NCBI RefSeq assembly: GCF_030063335.1
Contig: NZ_JASISW010000001.1
Span: 1-64,000, forward strand
Source: Rhodococcus sp. G-MC3
GTDB taxonomy: Bacteria; Actinomycetota; Actinomycetes; Mycobacteriales; Mycobacteriaceae
Direction of reading: 5' to 3'
DNA length: 64,000 bases
In this document: positions 53,688 through 62,118 of the stretch, in pieces
Layout: each line of letters starts with the position of its first letter
How positions within the stretch are numbered: position 1 is the first letter of the stretch
Notes under the pieces: generated by a model
What the model saw: only the letters and a program-made list of their open reading frames with translations
The model's database searches: none
Told to the model about the DNA's origin: nothing
Translations under genes and position numbers: made by a program

Positions 53688-54338
53688 TCAAACAGCCGCA
53701 GAGGCGTCGGCCCCGTGTCGCCATCTGCCGCCAAGGCGTCCCACAGCGTTCACCGCGAGGGCCATGAGCACGAACGCCACGGTCAGTACGAGGACACCGA
53801 TGATCATCGCCGGATATCCCTGAGCTCGAGGGTCGAGGAATGGATACGGGTACCAATCGACGATCGGACCACGGATCAGACTGTAGGCCCCGTAAACCAG
53901 CGGGAACGTCAGCCAGATCAGCGACTGCGATTCGGTGATTCGCGTCTTGGCAGGCACGAGAACCCAGTCGAGAAGAATCACCACCGGCATGATTCGGTGT
54001 ACTACTTCGTTGGTCCAGTCGGCGGCGACACCGACGTCGATGTTCGACAGCAGTACGGCGTAGATGATGCCGGTGATGACCATGTACAGCGTCACCGCGC
54101 CCCGAAACAGTTGCCAGCTCCGACCGGTGGGATCGAGCAGTCCACCGACTCCCATCACCACCACGGTCATCACATTGCTGAGCACCGTGAAGTAACTGAA
54201 GTAGTTCACGACCGAAAAGCCCTCGGTATCGAGGCCCGCGAACAGAATCGTGCCGAGAGCACACGCCGTCAGGACACCGAATCCAACACGAAGTACGCGT
54301 AGCGCAACACTGGTGCGGTTCCGCGGGTCGACAGCCAT
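53688..54338 (-). CDS. Pr6Pr family membrane protein
   Basis: A 216-residue protein with about six membrane segments and the Pr6Pr family landmarks NYFSYFTVLSNVMTVVVMG, LYMVITGIIYAVLLSN, RIMPVVILLDWVLV and YSLIRGPIVDWYPYPFLDP. The eukaryotic relatives hydrolyse fatty acid esters of hydroxy fatty acids; the bacterial role is unknown. ATG 54338 is chosen; GTG 54353 is in frame. It is likely co-transcribed with the aminotransferase. Confidence 0.85.
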   Translation of the reverse strand: MAVDPRNRTSVALRVLRVGFGVLTACALGTILFAGLDTEGFSVVNYFSYFTVLSNVMTVVVMGVGGLLDPTGRSWQLFRGAVTLYMVITGIIYAVLLSNIDVGVAADWTNEVVHRIMPVVILLDWVLVPAKTRITESQSLIWLTFPLVYGAYSLIRGPIVDWYPYPFLDPRAQGYPAMIIGVLVLTVAFVLMALAVNAVGRLGGRWRHGADASAAV

Positions 54339-54422
54339 GCCCGATCTTCGCACAACGACCGGCCGTTTCGATGCAGTCCGCGCCGCACCGTACGCAGCGC
54401 GGGCACTATCCTGGAAAACAGC

Positions 54423-57400
54423 ATGTCTACTTCATCGTCAACCGAACTCCGCCGCGCGCTCACCTCACGCCTGCCCGAGACCACCCTGCGGGACGAGCAT
54501 CGCCTTCGTCGCCGGCTCGATCGCGCACGGACGGCCGATGCATTGACCGCCGTCGAGCGCGACATCGCGCGCGCTGAGACGGTCGTGGCGAACCGTCGAG
54601 CCGCGCTGCCGCACATCGACTATCCCGAGATACTGCCGGTCAGCCAGCGGAAAGACGACATCGCAGCGGCAATCGCGGCGCACCAGGTCGTCATTGTCGC
54701 GGGTGAAACCGGATCCGGTAAAACAACACAGATCCCCAAGATCTGCCTCGAACTCGGTCGCGGAATACGCGGGTCGATCGGGCACACTCAGCCGCGTCGA
54801 CTTGCGGCCAGAACTGTCGCAGAACGAATTGCCGAGGAAGTCGGTGAAACCATCGGCGAATCGGTCGGCTACAAAGTCAGGTTCACCGATCAGTCCTCGG
54901 ACTCCACTCTCGTCAAATTGATGACCGACGGAATTCTGCTCGCAGAGATCCAGCGGGATCGGATGCTCCGACAGTACGACACCCTGATTATCGACGAGGC
55001 CCACGAACGCAGCCTCAACATCGACTTCATTCTGGGTTATCTCGCGCAGCTGCTCCCCCGTCGACCGGATCTGAAGGTGATTATCACCTCAGCGACGATC
55101 GATCCCGAACGGTTCGCAACACATTTTGCACGTGACGGCGTGGCAGCACCGATCATCGAGGTATCGGGGCGGACATTCCCAGTCGAAATGCGTTATCGCC
55201 CATTGAGCGTCGACGTCGGCGACACGAGGATCGACCTCGATCCGGTCGATGCAACTTGCGATGCCGTTGCGGAGCTGACGGCCGAGGGCGAAGGCGACAT
55301 TCTGGTCTTCCTGTCCGGCGAGCGAGAGATCCGCGACACTGCGGACGCGCTGCGAGACAAGCAACTTCGCGGTACCGAGATCGTCCCCCTCTATGCTCGT
55401 CTGTCGGCAGCCGAACAGCATCGAGTGTTCTCCCAGCACACGGGCAGACGAGTGGTGTTGTCCACCAATGTCGCCGAGACGTCGTTGACGGTCCCGGGAA
55501 TCCGTTACGTCGTGGACCCTGGCACAGCGCGGATCTCGCGCTACTCGCTACGAACGAAGGTTCAACGGCTCCCCATCGAACCCATTTCGCAGGCGTCGGC
55601 ACGCCAGCGGGCCGGTCGATGCGGCCGTGTCGCGGACGGAATCTGCATCCGCCTGTATTCGGAGGAAGACTTCGACACACGCCCACAGTTCACCGAACCG
55701 GAAATTCTCCGAACCAACCTTGCTTCGGTCATCCTGCAGATGACCTCTCTCGGACTAGGCAAGATCGAGGCGTTCCCGTTCGTCGAACCGCCCGATCCGC
55801 GGAGTATTCGCGACGGCATCGGACTACTCGAAGAACTCGGCGCAGTGAAGCCCTCCACCACTGCAGGCGAATTCGAATTGACGGCCATCGGCCGCGAACT
55901 CGCTCAACTACCAGTCGATCCACGTATGGCCCGTATGCTGGTCGAGGCAAACGCCACCGGTGCGCTCGCTGATGCTCTGGTCGTCGTTTCCGCGCTGTCC
56001 ATCCAGGACGTACGCGAACGCCCCGCCGAGCATCAGCAGGCAGCCGACGAGAAGCACGCGCGGTTCGCAGTAGAGAACTCCGATTTCCTCGCGTACATCG
56101 AAATGTGGAACTACCTGCGAGAGCAGCGAAACGAATTGTCCTCGAATCAGTTCCGCCGAATGTGCCGCAACGAATTCCTCCACTACCTACGAATCAGGGA
56201 GTGGCAGGACCTGCACGGGCAACTCCGGCAGATCACCCGAGGTCTCGGATGGACGGTCCCCGACGCCCCCAGCACTCCGGCTGCACTGCATCAGTCCCTG
56301 CTGTCAGGCCTGCTCTCGCACATTGGTCTGCGCGAGGGTGAGAAGCGGGAGTTTCTGGGTGCCCGCGGTACGCACTTCGCGGTGTTCCCCGGCTCCGGTC
56401 TGTTCAAGAAGCCACCGCGGTGGGTGATGGCAGCCGAACTCGTCGAGACCGGGCGACTCTGGGGACGTATGGCTGCCCGAATCGAACCCGAATGGGCCGA
56501 GCGGCTTGCGCCACACCTCGTCAAACGCACGTACTCGGAACCTCATTGGTCCACCAAACGGCAATCGGCAATGGCTTACGAACGTGTCACGCTCTACGGC
56601 ATCCCGCTGGTTACCGGTCGGCAGACGAACTACCACACCATCGACCCCGAAGTATCCCGCGAGCTGTTCATCAGACACGCACTGGTACAGGGCGAATGGA
56701 CGACTCAGCATCCGTTCTTCCACAAGAATCGCGAACTGCTAGAGGATGCCTCGGAACTCGAGAACAGAGCCAGGCGACGTGACATCGTCGTCGACGACGA
56801 CGCATTGTTCGACTTCTACGACGCCCGTATCGGCGCAGAATCGGTGTCCGCGCGACACTTCGACACCTGGTGGAAGAAGGCTCGGCGCAGCACGCCCGAC
56901 CTACTGGACTTCACGACTGCAACCGTCGTCAACCCGGGTGCAGCGTCGGTCCTCGGCGGCGACTACCCCGATGCATGGCGCCAAGGCGAGGTTCAGTTCC
57001 CCCTCACCTACCAGTTCGAGCCCGGTACTGCTGCCGACGGTGTCACTGCTCGGATACCGATCGCCTTGCTCGCCCAGGTACAACCGGTCGGCTTCGACTG
57101 GCTCGTTCCCGGTATGCGAGCCGAACTCGTCTCCACGTTGATCAAACTTCTCCCCAAAGCGCAACGGAGAAACGTAGTCCCGGCGCCGGACTTCGCGGCC
57201 GCAGCACTGACCTCGATGAAGCCTCGATCCGAGCCGGTGATCACGGCGTTGGCCAGCGAGCTGTCACGGCTCGGTTCCTGCCAAATCGACCCGAACGACT
57301 TCGACCTTGCCGGCCTCCCTCCGCACTTGCGGATGACTTTCGTTGCCGTCGACATCGATGGGAAGGTACTGGGCTCCGACAAAGACCTCACGGCATTGCG

Positions 57401-58322
57401 TCGAACATTAGCTCCCAGAGTGAACAAAGAGGTTGCCAGTGCGGTCGGCGGCGCTGAACGCGCGCCGACTTTAGCCTGGACTTCGTCGAGCCTCGGCACT
57501 ATCGACGAGACCGTGACCAGCCAGGTCGGCGGACAGACCGTCACCGGTTACCCGGCGCTGGTTGCAGAAAACGGTGGTGTCGCAGTCCGAATCCTCAGCA
57601 CGTCGGCGCAACAGCGGGCAGCCATGCGCGAGGGCACGCGGGCACTTCTTCTCGAATCCGCGCCGCGCGGCACCAAAGCTCTCATAGCAGGAATTCCCAC
57701 GCGCGAACGTATTGCCCTCGGCCAGAACCCGTACGGGAGCATCGATGCGATGCTCGACGACTGTCGCAAGACTGCGGTGGACGAGTCCATGGACGCGCAC
57801 GGTGGCCCGGTTCGATCTGCGGACAACTTCGCACGCCTGTCCACAGCGGTCAACACCGACACAACCGAGCGCACCTCGCGCATCGTGTCGCTGGTTCGTC
57901 CCATCTTGACCGACGCGCTCGATCTGCGTGCCGTGCTGGAACGCACACGGGGCGACGCCGCCGATGACGTACGGGAACAACTCGCGGGCCTGGTCTTCGA
58001 CGGGTTCGTCCTCGAATTCGGTTCGGACCGACTCGCCGACCTTCCTCGCTATCTCAAGGCCGCCAAGGCCAGACTGACAGCGCTACCCAGCAGCGCCGCC
58101 CGTGACGAACAGGGAATGGACGTGCTGGACCGCGTATACGACGCCTATGACCGACTCTTGAAGATGCTGCCGGAAGCTCGGCGCCAGAGCACCGCCGTCC
58201 AGGACGTGTTCTGGATGATCGAGGAACTCAGAATCGGTCTCTTCGCGCAGGGAATCAGAACCGCCTACCCAGTGTCGGAGAAACGCATACTCAAAGCAAT
58301 CGACGTCGCTGGTCGCCGATGA
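54423..58322 (+). CDS. hrpA: ATP-dependent RNA helicase HrpA (DEAH box)
   Basis: A 1299-residue DEAH-box helicase, full length for HrpA. IVAGETGSGKTTQIPKICLE (Walker A), HTQPRRLAARTVAERIAEE, TDGILLAEIQRDRMLRQYDT, IIDEAHERSLNIDFILGYL (DEAH), ITSATIDPERF, VVLSTNVAETSLTVPGIRYV and SARQRAGRCGRVADGIC (motif VI), then winged helix, HA2 and OB-fold regions, and a long C-terminal DUF3418. HrpA acts in RNA metabolism, including rescue of collided ribosomes in E. coli. It is flanked by nrdR (converging) and the Pr6Pr gene (divergent). Confidence 0.97.
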   Translation: MSTSSSTELRRALTSRLPETTLRDEHRLRRRLDRARTADALTAVERDIARAETVVANRRAALPHIDYPEILPVSQRKDDIAAAIAAHQVVIVAGETGSGKTTQIPKICLELGRGIRGSIGHTQPRRLAARTVAERIAEEVGETIGESVGYKVRFTDQSSDSTLVKLMTDGILLAEIQRDRMLRQYDTLIIDEAHERSLNIDFILGYLAQLLPRRPDLKVIITSATIDPERFATHFARDGVAAPIIEVSGRTFPVEMRYRPLSVDVGDTRIDLDPVDATCDAVAELTAEGEGDILVFLSGEREIRDTADALRDKQLRGTEIVPLYARLSAAEQHRVFSQHTGRRVVLSTNVAETSLTVPGIRYVVDPGTARISRYSLRTKVQRLPIEPISQASARQRAGRCGRVADGICIRLYSEEDFDTRPQFTEPEILRTNLASVILQMTSLGLGKIEAFPFVEPPDPRSIRDGIGLLEELGAVKPSTTAGEFELTAIGRELAQLPVDPRMARMLVEANATGALADALVVVSALSIQDVRERPAEHQQAADEKHARFAVENSDFLAYIEMWNYLREQRNELSSNQFRRMCRNEFLHYLRIREWQDLHGQLRQITRGLGWTVPDAPSTPAALHQSLLSGLLSHIGLREGEKREFLGARGTHFAVFPGSGLFKKPPRWVMAAELVETGRLWGRMAARIEPEWAERLAPHLVKRTYSEPHWSTKRQSAMAYERVTLYGIPLVTGRQTNYHTIDPEVSRELFIRHALVQGEWTTQHPFFHKNRELLEDASELENRARRRDIVVDDDALFDFYDARIGAESVSARHFDTWWKKARRSTPDLLDFTTATVVNPGAASVLGGDYPDAWRQGEVQFPLTYQFEPGTAADGVTARIPIALLAQVQPVGFDWLVPGMRAELVSTLIKLLPKAQRRNVVPAPDFAAAALTSMKPRSEPVITALASELSRLGSCQIDPNDFDLAGLPPHLRMTFVAVDIDGKVLGSDKDLTALRRTLAPRVNKEVASAVGGAERAPTLAWTSSSLGTIDETVTSQVGGQTVTGYPALVAENGGVAVRILSTSAQQRAAMREGTRALLLESAPRGTKALIAGIPTRERIALGQNPYGSIDAMLDDCRKTAVDESMDAHGGPVRSADNFARLSTAVNTDTTERTSRIVSLVRPILTDALDLRAVLERTRGDAADDVREQLAGLVFDGFVLEFGSDRLADLPRYLKAAKARLTALPSSAARDEQGMDVLDRVYDAYDRLLKMLPEARRQSTAVQDVFWMIEELRIGLFAQGIRTAYPVSEKRILKAIDVAGRR

Positions 58323-58366
58323 GCTGACTCGGGCGCCGACCACCGATATTTCAGTCTGCGGCGGGG

Positions 58367-58831
58367 TCAGTCGACGGCAGTCGTCTCTCGGTGGGCGCGA
58401 AGGTCCTGAATTTCCTTTTCGAAATCTTCTGCGGAGCTGAACGAGCGGTACACGGACGCGAACCGAAGATAGGCGACCTCATCGAGATCGCGAAGCGGAC
58501 CCAGAATCGCGAGCCCCACCTCGTGGCTGGGAATCTCGGCCGAACCCGAAGCGCGCACGGCATCTTCGACCTGCTGCGACAACAGGTTCAGCGCATCGTT
58601 GTCCACGTCGCGTCCCTGGCACGCGCGTCGGACGCCTTTGACAACCTTTTCGCGGCTGAACGGTTCGGTGACGCCACTACGCTTGACCACGGCAAGTACC
58701 GCGGTCTCCACCGTGGTGAACCGACGCCCACATTCCGGGCACGAACGCCGACGACGAATCGCCTGCCCCTCGTCCGCCTCGCGCGAATCCACCACACGAG
58801 AATCGGGGTGCCTGCAGAACGGGCAATGCAT
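58367..58831 (-). CDS. nrdR: Transcriptional repressor NrdR
   Basis: A 154-residue repressor of ribonucleotide reductase genes. N-terminal zinc ribbon [20 protein letters not shown] with [18 protein letters not shown], then an ATP-cone domain ([20 protein letters not shown]) that reads ATP/dATP. It binds NrdR boxes, which I did not find in this window. The open frame extends further upstream, but MHCPFC is the conserved start. Position next to the LysM gene and lexA matches Rv2718c-Rv2720. Confidence 0.97.
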   Translation of the reverse strand: MHCPFCRHPDSRVVDSREADEGQAIRRRRSCPECGRRFTTVETAVLAVVKRSGVTEPFSREKVVKGVRRACQGRDVDNDALNLLSQQVEDAVRASGSAEIPSHEVGLAILGPLRDLDEVAYLRFASVYRSFSSAEDFEKEIQDLRAHRETTAVD

Positions 58832-59005
58832 GAAGGAGCCTCCGTCGTAGCCGATGCATTCCCCCTGTTGATGCTGGGGAGGTGCAAGCTTCGAGGATAC
58901 TCGGAGCGTCACATACGCCACTCGATCACCCAACAGCTCCAGCGATCGACTGCGCGCAGGCGTGACACTCGCGGCCATGAGAACGGAAACCTAGTACTCG
59001 GTAAC

Positions 59006-59509
59006 TCAGCGCTCGGTGGGCGAGACGAGCTCTTGTCCGGCGGACACCGACGCCGAGTCCATGTCGTTGAGCGCGAGCATGCGGTCCACGACCTGCTGCA
59101 CCGGCTCACCGGGAGCGACACGCGCGGCAACGTCGCTGAGAGTCTCGCCCTGCTGAACAGTGACCGCCCCCGGTTGCGACGCACCGTCGAGCGACTCGGC
59201 ACGCACGTTCGCAACGAAGACGAACGCCAACATGACCACCGCCGTCGCCAACACGCCGACGGCGGTTGCCTTCCACGAGATCTGCTGATCAGGACCGGAC
59301 TGCTGCTCGGCATGGGACTGCTCCGTGCAGGTATCGGCGAATTCGCCAAAACGGAATCCCTGAGGTGCCGTAGCTCCCACGTAACGCCTGCGCTGGGCTG
59401 TGCCACGCCGCTGGGCAGCTGTGTCCCGGCGCGGAGCTGTGTCCCGGCGCGGGGCCTGAACACCGGCAAACTCTCGAGTCGAGACGGGCTGCTCGGTCGT
59501 GATGCTCAT
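59006..59509 (-). CDS. chiZ: SOS-linked LysM-domain membrane protein (ChiZ/Rv2719c-like)
   Basis: A 167-residue protein. An Arg-rich cytoplasmic N-terminus (APRRDTAPRRDTAAQRRG) is followed by one membrane segment (ATAVGVLATAVVMLAFVFVA) and an extracytoplasmic LysM domain (AVTVQQGETLSDVAARVAPG, VVDRMLALNDMDSASVSAGQ). Rv2719c (ChiZ) is a DNA-damage-induced protein that inhibits division, and this gene has the same place divergent from lexA and the same layout. GGAGGTTCCG precedes ATG 59509. SOS-box-like sites lie in the shared control region. Confidence 0.88.
   Translation of the reverse strand: MSITTEQPVSTREFAGVQAPRRDTAPRRDTAAQRRGTAQRRRYVGATAPQGFRFGEFADTCTEQSHAEQQSGPDQQISWKATAVGVLATAVVMLAFVFVANVRAESLDGASQPGAVTVQQGETLSDVAARVAPGEPVQQVVDRMLALNDMDSASVSAGQELVSPTER
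59417..59452 (-). repeat. 18-bp in-frame duplication in chiZ
   Basis: agctgtgtcccggcgcgg at 59417-59434 and again at 59435-59452, encoding APRRDT twice near the N-terminus. Confidence 0.95.
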
Positions 59510-59583
59510 CGGAACCTCCACTGGGTATTCGAACATTGCAGTAGTCGAACACTGCATATTCGGTTCATTCGATCAGGCGTTCG

Positions 59584-59599
59584 ATGAACGCTTGTTCGA
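59584..59599. promoter_or_regulatory. SOS-box-like site, chiZ side
   Basis: ATGAAC-GCTT-GTTCGA compared with the actinobacterial SOS box TCGAAC-N4-GTTCGA: the right half is perfect and the left half has two mismatches. It lies 75 bases upstream of the chiZ ATG. Confidence 0.6.
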
Positions 59600-59648
59600 A
59601 AGTTCTATCACGCCACTCCGACAAAGTCAGCAGAAAACGCGACACGGA

Positions 59649-59664
59649 TCGAACAGATGTTTGA
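59649..59664. promoter_or_regulatory. SOS-box-like site, lexA side
   Basis: TCGAAC-AGAT-GTTTGA has a single mismatch to TCGAAC-N4-GTTCGA. It overlaps the inferred lexA -35, so bound LexA should block lexA transcription. Confidence 0.8.
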
Positions 59665-59689
59665 TCGAACAGCGTTGACGGGCTAGATT
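59661..59689 (+). promoter_or_regulatory. Probable lexA promoter
   Basis: TTGATC (59661-59666) and TAGATT (59684-59689) with a 17-base spacer form a good primary-sigma promoter overlapping the SOS box. The start is expected near 59696. Confidence 0.6.
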
Positions 59690-59893
59690 CGTGTCAGAAA
59701 CCACACGTCACATCCACACCACGCGTTCGATCCCGAGACATTCACATCGGGATCGACGTACACCGACATCGGTGCTTTCGCACCTGCCAGCTACACAGCC
59801 GGATCACAGAACCGCAGACAGACGGCTGCACACAGACAGACGGCAGGCGCAGACGCAGATGACAGTTCCCACAGGACTCAGGAGGACGCACAA

Positions 59894-60772
59894 ATGAAGG
59901 ACGACACCTCGCCGGGTTCGACGAAGTCGACGCCGAGATCGGACGGTTCGACGAAGTCGACGCCGAGATCGGACGGTTCGACGAAGTCGACGCCGAGATC
60001 GGACGGTTCGACGAAGTCGACGCCGAGATCGGGCGCACAGTCGACAGGAAAGACTGCGGGCAAGCCCGCTGCAGTCCCGACCGCGAAGGCGTTCGAGGGC
60101 GAGGGCACCGACATCAACGCGGGACTCACCGATCGCCAACGCAAGGTACTCGAAGTCATCCGCGCGTCCGTCACCGAACGCGGCTACCCACCGAGTATCC
60201 GCGAGATCGGCGATGCAGTGGGACTGACCTCGACGTCGTCGGTCGCGCATCAGCTGCGCACTCTCGAACGCAAGGGCTTTCTACGCCGCGATCCGAACCG
60301 GCCACGCGCAGTGGATGTTCGTGGTCTGGACGAGGTACAGGCCGATCATGCGGCGGCCGTCGCAGACGGGTCGGCCGCGGCCGAGGACCAGTTGCCTACC
60401 CCGACCTTCGTGCCGGTGCTGGGCCGTATCGCGGCAGGTGGACCGATTCTCGCCGAACAGGCGGTCGAGGACGTCTTCCCTCTTCCTCGTGAGCTGGTCG
60501 GCCAGGGCTCGCTCTTCCTACTCAAGGTGGTCGGCGAGTCGATGATCGATGCCGCCATCTGCGACGGTGACTGGGTCGTGGTTCGTCAGCAGAGCGTCGC
60601 TGACAACGGCGACATCGTTGCAGCGATGATCGACGGCGAAGCCACGGTGAAGACGTTCAAGCGAACCAAGGGCGACGTGTGGCTGCTGCCACACAATGCC
60701 CTGTTCGAACCGATTCCCGGCAACGACGCCGCCATTCTGGGCAAGGTTGTCACGGTGATGCGCAAGCTCTGA
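59894..60772 (+). CDS. lexA: SOS repressor LexA
   Basis: A 292-residue LexA. The first about 77 residues are an unusual basic, Ser/Thr/Pro/Lys-rich extension containing four 10-residue repeats ([10 protein letters not shown], residues 8-47). The winged helix follows ([52 protein letters not shown]), then the self-cleavage site [13 protein letters not shown] (Ala-Gly), catalytic Ser in [15 protein letters not shown] and Lys in [10 protein letters not shown]. It represses damage genes until RecA-stimulated autocleavage. AGGAGG at 59880-59885 precedes the ATG. The equivalent in M. tuberculosis is about 236 residues as I recall. Confidence 0.97.
   Translation: MKDDTSPGSTKSTPRSDGSTKSTPRSDGSTKSTPRSDGSTKSTPRSGAQSTGKTAGKPAAVPTAKAFEGEGTDINAGLTDRQRKVLEVIRASVTERGYPPSIREIGDAVGLTSTSSVAHQLRTLERKGFLRRDPNRPRAVDVRGLDEVQADHAAAVADGSAAAEDQLPTPTFVPVLGRIAAGGPILAEQAVEDVFPLPRELVGQGSLFLLKVVGESMIDAAICDGDWVVVRQQSVADNGDIVAAMIDGEATVKTFKRTKGDVWLLPHNALFEPIPGNDAAILGKVVTVMRKL
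59915..60034 (+). repeat. Four 30-bp tandem repeats in lexA
   Basis: Units at 59915-59944, 59945-59974, 59975-60004 and 60005-60034, identical apart from the last base pair of the final codon. Each begins ggttcgacgaagtcgacgcc and encodes ten residues. Confidence 0.97.
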
Positions 60773-60825
60773 CGATCGAGCCTCCCAAAATATAGACTCC
60801 GAAATTCGAACGCAGGAGTAGCGAG

Positions 60826-60860
60826 AAGGGCCCGCAACCTCGTGGTGGTTGCGGGCCCTT
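60826..60860. terminator. Terminator between lexA and the acyl-CoA dehydrogenase gene
   Basis: aagggcccgcaacc (60826-60839) and ggttgcgggccctt (60847-60860) are exact reverse complements with a 7-base loop, followed by TCG. It separates two converging genes and can serve both. Confidence 0.9.
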
Positions 60861-60879
60861 TCGTCGGTCTCGAAGTGTT

Positions 60880-62022
60880 CTACAGGTTCAAGCCCCGGCC
60901 GATGATCTCCTTCATGATCTCGGTCGTACCTCCGTAGATCGTCTGTACACGAGAATCCATGTACGCCTTGGCGATCGGGTATTCCTTCATGTATCCGTAG
61001 CCGCCGTGCAACTGCAAGCAGCGATCGATCAGCTTCACCTGATTCTCGGTCGTCCACCATTTCGCCATTGCTGCTTCCTGAACCGTCAAGGTTCCGGCGT
61101 TCAGCAACTCGATGAACTTGTCGACCATGATGCGAGTGGCGGTAGTTTCGGTCGCCAGTTCCGCGAGCACGAAGCGAGTGTTCTGGAACTTCCCGATCGA
61201 CTTGCCGAATGCTTTCCGGTCGCGGCAGTACTGAATCGTCATCTCGAGTGCCGATTCCATCGCGGCGGCTGCGACGACTGCAATCGAGAGGCGCTCCTGC
61301 GGAAGGTTCTGCATGAGGTAGATGAAGCCCATTCCCTCTTCGCCGAGGAGATTGGCTGCAGGCACCCGGACGTCGGTGAAGCTGAGTTCGGCAGTGTCCT
61401 GCGCCTTCATGCCGATCTTGTCGAGGTTTCGCCCCCGCTCGAACCCGGGTGCGTCCCGCTCGACCACGAGCAGACTGAAGCCCTGGGCTCCCTTGTCCGG
61501 GTCGGTGCACGCAACCACGATGACGAGGTCGGCGTTGATTCCGTTGGTGATGAACGTCTTCGACCCGTTGAGTACCCACTCGTCGCCGTCGCGCACTGCG
61601 CGGGTTTTGATGCCCTGAAGGTCGCTACCGGTTCCGGGTTCGGTCATGGCGATCGCGGTGATGATTTCGCCGGAGCAGAATCCGGGGAGCCAACGCTGCT
61701 TCTGCTCCTCGTTCGTCAGGTCGATGAGGTAAGGGGCCACGACATCGTTGTGAAGCGTGAAACCGATCCCGCTGTAGCCGCCGCGAGTGGTCTCCTCGGT
61801 GACGATGGCGTTGTAGCGGAAGTCCTTGACGCCGCCGCCGCCGTACTCCTCGGGTACCGCGGTACCGAGGAAGCCTTGCTTGCCTGCCTCGACCCAAACG
61901 CCGCGGTCGACGATGTTCTGCTCTTCCCACTGCGCGTGGTTGGGGGCCACGTGCTGGTCGAGAAACTTGCGGTACGACTCACGAAAGAGGTCGTGCTCGG
62001 CTTCGAACAGTGTGCGGTCCAC
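60880..62022 (-). CDS. Acyl-CoA dehydrogenase
   Basis: A 380-residue FAD enzyme of the acyl-CoA dehydrogenase family. Signatures: IAMTEPGTGSDLQGIKTRA (FAD/substrate), GFSLLVVERDAPGFERGRNL, GQSIGKFQNTRF-type segment (FGKSIGKFQNTRFVLAEL), and the C-terminal catalytic Glu in TIYGGTTEIMKEIIGRGL. It introduces a trans-2 double bond into an acyl-CoA, passing electrons to ETF. Chain-length or branched-chain preference cannot be read. GTG start with GGAGAAAAA upstream. Confidence 0.95.
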   Translation of the reverse strand: MDRTLFEAEHDLFRESYRKFLDQHVAPNHAQWEEQNIVDRGVWVEAGKQGFLGTAVPEEYGGGGVKDFRYNAIVTEETTRGGYSGIGFTLHNDVVAPYLIDLTNEEQKQRWLPGFCSGEIITAIAMTEPGTGSDLQGIKTRAVRDGDEWVLNGSKTFITNGINADLVIVVACTDPDKGAQGFSLLVVERDAPGFERGRNLDKIGMKAQDTAELSFTDVRVPAANLLGEEGMGFIYLMQNLPQERLSIAVVAAAAMESALEMTIQYCRDRKAFGKSIGKFQNTRFVLAELATETTATRIMVDKFIELLNAGTLTVQEAAMAKWWTTENQVKLIDRCLQLHGGYGYMKEYPIAKAYMDSRVQTIYGGTTEIMKEIIGRGLNL

Positions 62023-62118
62023 TTTTTCTCCTTCGAAATGCTGGTCATGCCTGCTTCGACACTACGACCGTGAGAGCGCACCAGTCGATGACCGAGTCGT
62101 GCGCGATCGGTGACCGAA

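Larger units (their letters stand above)
59510..59893. promoter_or_regulatory. chiZ-lexA divergent control region with SOS boxes
   Basis: A 384-base non-coding region. It holds two SOS-box-like sites and a lexA promoter with a leader of roughly 200 bases, unusually long; the function of the long leader is not evident. Sequence between 59700 and 59880 shows no open frame or hairpin I would defend. Confidence 0.65.

Noticed and set aside
59915..60034. Possible CRISPR-like repeat array
   Set aside because: Units are contiguous without spacers, a multiple of three long and in frame within lexA.
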